Assembly (NCBI RefSeq): GCF_901709675.1
Contig: NC_051090.1
Span: forward strand, 4,518,342-4,582,341
Direction of reading: 5' to 3'
DNA: 64,000 nt
Source: Syngnathus acus
Taxonomy: Eukaryota > Chordata > Actinopteri > Syngnathiformes > Syngnathidae
In this document: piece after piece, positions 62,695 to 64,000 of the stretch
How the letters are laid out: each line of letters opens with the position of its first letter
Numbering within the stretch: position 1 is the first letter of the stretch
Translations under genes and position numbers: made by a program
The notes under the pieces: generated by a model
Told to the model about the DNA's origin: nothing
Database searches by the model: none
What the model saw: the letters and a program-made list of their open reading frames with translations, nothing else

Positions 62695-64000
62695 CCTGCC
62701 CACACACAAGTCAGAGGAGTGTACCCTTGTCTATGTCTAGGACAAAACAAAAACAAAACTGTGTACATTAGACAATTCATAGAACTGGTTTATTTCATAT
62801 TCATTCTGAGTGAGTCCAAAGACACACACACGCACACACACATACATACAACCATCTATTTATACTCAGGTATAAATAGATGAATATACACAGATATACA
62901 TACATAAATACACATTTCTGATATGTATTCATTTTTTAACCATGCTATGTCTCTGTAAAGGACTCTTCCTATTGGATGACACACAACACGCACACACACA
63001 ACACAGCTTGAACAAGTTGGAAGAATCCCTACTGGCTTGCATGTACAGTAAAATCCACCCAACAGCTGCATGCAGCTCCTTCTCACGACCGAGGGAACAT
63101 GACTCAGCAAATCACGCGGATTGAGATCGTCTCTCGGCCAAGCAGCAAAAATAAAACCAAAGAAAAATAACATTCTCCATTTCCGATGGAAAATATATCT
63201 GTATATCTTTCTATATATATTCTTTTTTTTTTTTTTATGTACACATTCTCAGGAGCACAATGACAAGAAGGAAAAAATAAATAAACAGCAGGAGTGAAAG
63301 AAAATCATCTACTAAGGCAAATTGAAAGGAAAGGAGGTGAGGACCAGTACAAAATATTGCTGCTATGCTTTCCAGCCGCGATGACGGTAGATTGAATACA
63401 CACGGTGAGCAACACGCTGTCGTCCGTTACACACAAAACATAAAAATCAAAGAACATTTGTGAGGATGCGTTAAAAATACGGCTGAACCACCAAAGTCCA
63501 CCATTTTTTTTTTTTTTTTTTTTAAATAAAGTTTCCTACTAGGAATGTAGTCTGACTTCTGAGGCGTATTTTCCCTCCCTGGTTGCTGACCTTTGAGGCG
63601 TTCAACTTTAGATTGCATTGGATTCCCATTCACACTGAATCTGATTCATATTCAATAAACTGCATTAACAACACTATGAGCTACTTGGTGGAGGGTGACC
63701 ATGGTAACGAGGGGGGGGGGGGGGTACTGCTTGTTAAAAACGCCATCATGATGAGAGACAATTTTTACAATGACACATTACCAGAGTCATTTGATTACTG
63801 CAGACGGGACTAGGTATGTAGTATTAGGGGTGATGTCATCGAATTAGAAGGCAGGCTACTTTTTTGGGGGAAAATATGAACATATCGAAAAGTGCCGCAT
63901 TCACTGATGCGCCCAAATGATCAAAGCTCTTTGGCTGAAAATTGATTTTTAAAATCTCAGAACAATCTCAAATAAATATTAAATAAATAACTACATGTGC
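62695..64000. other. no gene recognised; low-complexity right end
   Basis: Contains CACACA/TACATA tracts (62820-62910), a poly-T run (63504-63523) and a (G)14 run (63711-63724). The frames show no homology. It could be the 3' UTR of a gene beyond the window. Confidence 0.5.
63711..63724. repeat. (G)14 homopolymer
   Basis: Fourteen G in a row, same length as the run at 22376-22389. Confidence 0.9.

Noticed and set aside
62496-62780. 94-codon open frame, minus strand
   Set aside because: Translation is dominated by F, Y and K runs from the degenerate tandem repeat and poly-A/T tracts.

Overview
The window is vertebrate nuclear DNA, most likely from a teleost fish. Genes are split by GT-AG introns (a few GC-AG), many introns are only 60-400 bp, intergenic space is short, and introns are AT-rich with many homopolymer, AC/GT and TA runs. 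All eleven recognisable genes are conserved vertebrate genes. Most of their human counterparts lie on chromosome 19p13 (GNA15, C2CD4C, CDC34, AP3D1, HDGFL2, MRPL54, FAM32A, MEF2B, TMEM221, BORCS8); FH (human 1q43) is the exception. I recognise no prokaryotic, plasmid or viral system and no CRISPR array. Exon borders below were placed by hand from splice-site, reading-phase and homology checks, and coding lengths add up in frame for every gene.

Layout. 1-4.2 kb: 3' six exons of a G-protein alpha subunit of the Gq class (gna15-like), + strand; the first exon is outside the window. 4.2-20.8 kb: a long gene-poor interval with unique, conserved-looking blocks, decayed Tc1/mariner fragments, a tandem duplication and a degenerate minisatellite. 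20.8-22.9 kb: c2cd4c (-), with a TATA/CCAAT promoter and a non-coding first exon. 25.7-27.7 kb: cdc34 (-), an E2 ubiquitin-conjugating enzyme. 30.5-42.3 kb: ap3d1 (-), 33 exons. 43.7-47.5 kb: hdgfl2 (-). 48.3-50.1 kb: fh (+), fumarate hydratase in only two exons. 50.7-51.8 kb: fam32a (-). 52.2-52.8 kb: mrpl54 (+). 53.6-55.4 kb: mef2b (-) with probable 5' UTR exon near 56.8-57 kb. 58.5-60.8 kb: tmem221 (+). 61.4-62.3 kb: borcs8 (-). 62.4-64 kb: low-complexity DNA with no gene that I can support.

The genes do not form a pathway. They are independent loci of signalling, ubiquitin, endosome/lysosome trafficking (AP-3 delta and BORC subunit 8), chromatin reading, mitochondrial metabolism and translation (fh, mrpl54), and transcription. 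Several housekeeping genes are head-to-head (hdgfl2/fh, fam32a/mrpl54) and carry ETS-type CCGGAAG boxes upstream.

Most worth a second look: the fh locus has lost the usual multi-exon structure and has one GC-AG intron where I recall no human intron; the G-alpha subunit ends in a Gi-like Gly-x-Phe tail; ap3d1 carries a candidate 21-nt microexon and a possible unannotated cassette exon; and a second GC-AG intron lies in hdgfl2, 3.3 kb from that of fh.
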